Assembly: GCA_934486455.1 (NCBI GenBank)
Contig: CAKSPR010000031.1
Location: forward strand, 1-22,433
Reading direction: 5' to 3'
Length of the DNA stretch: 22,433 bases
Source of the DNA: an uncultured Eubacteriales bacterium
Lineage (GTDB): Bacteria; Bacillota; Clostridia; Oscillospirales; Acutalibacteraceae
A program made the translations under genes and the position numbers. Positions 22,363 to 22,433 of the stretch are shown piece after piece. Position 1 is the stretch's first letter. Every line of letters starts with the position of its first letter. The notes under the pieces were generated by a model, which worked only from the letters and a program-made list of their open reading frames with translations, was not told where the DNA came from and did no database searches.

Positions 22363-22433
22363 ATGCTTAAAAAGGGAAAGTCAAGAGCCTTTTTCTCGGC
22401 GCTGGTGTCGATTTTTGTGCTTATTTATCTTAT
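22363..22433 (+). CDS. Truncated gene: N-terminus of a membrane-anchored protein
   Basis: The ATG at 22363 lies 4 nt after GGTGAT (22353-22358), a Shine-Dalgarno variant that also fits the 16S 3' end. The first 23 residues, MLKKGKSRAFFSALVSIFVLIYL, show a basic N-terminus and then a hydrophobic helix, so a signal anchor or uncleaved signal. The rest lies beyond the window. In related Clostridia the gene after hfq can be an HlyD-like or cell-division-associated membrane protein, but the visible part does not allow a choice. Confidence 0.6.
   Translation, partial: MLKKGKSRAFFSALVSIFVLIYL

Overview
This window looks like the chromosome of a low-to-mid GC Gram-positive anaerobe of the class Clostridia, probably Oscillospirales/Ruminococcaceae-like. 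The reasons are the gene order miaB - ylbF/ymcA-type gene - mutS - mutL - miaA - hfq, the paired YmfF/YmfH-type M16 peptidases next to lgt, AAGGAGG-type ribosome binding sites, and sigma-A-like promoters. The assignment rests on family recognition and synteny, not on a search.

Layout. (1) 1-645: end of a small accessory region on the + strand. It holds an XRE-like helix-turn-helix protein, a 50-residue ORF behind an ideal Shine-Dalgarno and a doubtful small ORF, and is closed by a strong intrinsic terminator. (2) 791-5429: a tightly coupled minus-strand operon, transcribed ymfF-like, ymfH-like, lgt, folD. Genes overlap by 1 and 4 nt, and a near-consensus promoter at 5511-5539 shows that the first gene starts at a TTG. 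(3) 5650-12996: one giant minus-strand gene (2448 aa) that looks like a cyclic beta-1,2-glucan synthase: membrane glucosyltransferase, glycoamylase-like middle domain and GH94 phosphorylase domain. (4) 12997-13371: a divergent intergenic region with a consensus promoter reading towards miaB and a long leader that contains a GC-rich nested hairpin bracketed by 24-nt direct repeats. (5) 13372-22232: plus-strand genes miaB, ylbF/ymcA-type, mutS, mutL, miaA, hfq. These cover tRNA A37 modification (MiaA makes i6A, MiaB thiomethylates it), mismatch repair (MutS/MutL) and RNA regulation (RNase Y cofactor-like protein, Hfq). hfq also has its own extended -10 promoter at the end of miaA. (6) 22363-end: the start of a truncated gene for a membrane-anchored protein.

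The spacers in the plus-strand block are unusually repeat-rich. The mutS-mutL gap carries a 20-bp tandem repeat followed by a hierarchical 8/16/48-bp tandem array. The ylbF-mutS gap carries GC-rich direct repeats and a strong hairpin. No tRNA, rRNA, CRISPR array or insertion sequence was recognised. The best candidates for something undescribed are the structured miaB leader, the mutS-mutL minisatellite and the clostridial glucan synthase; none of these can be proven novel from sequence reading alone.
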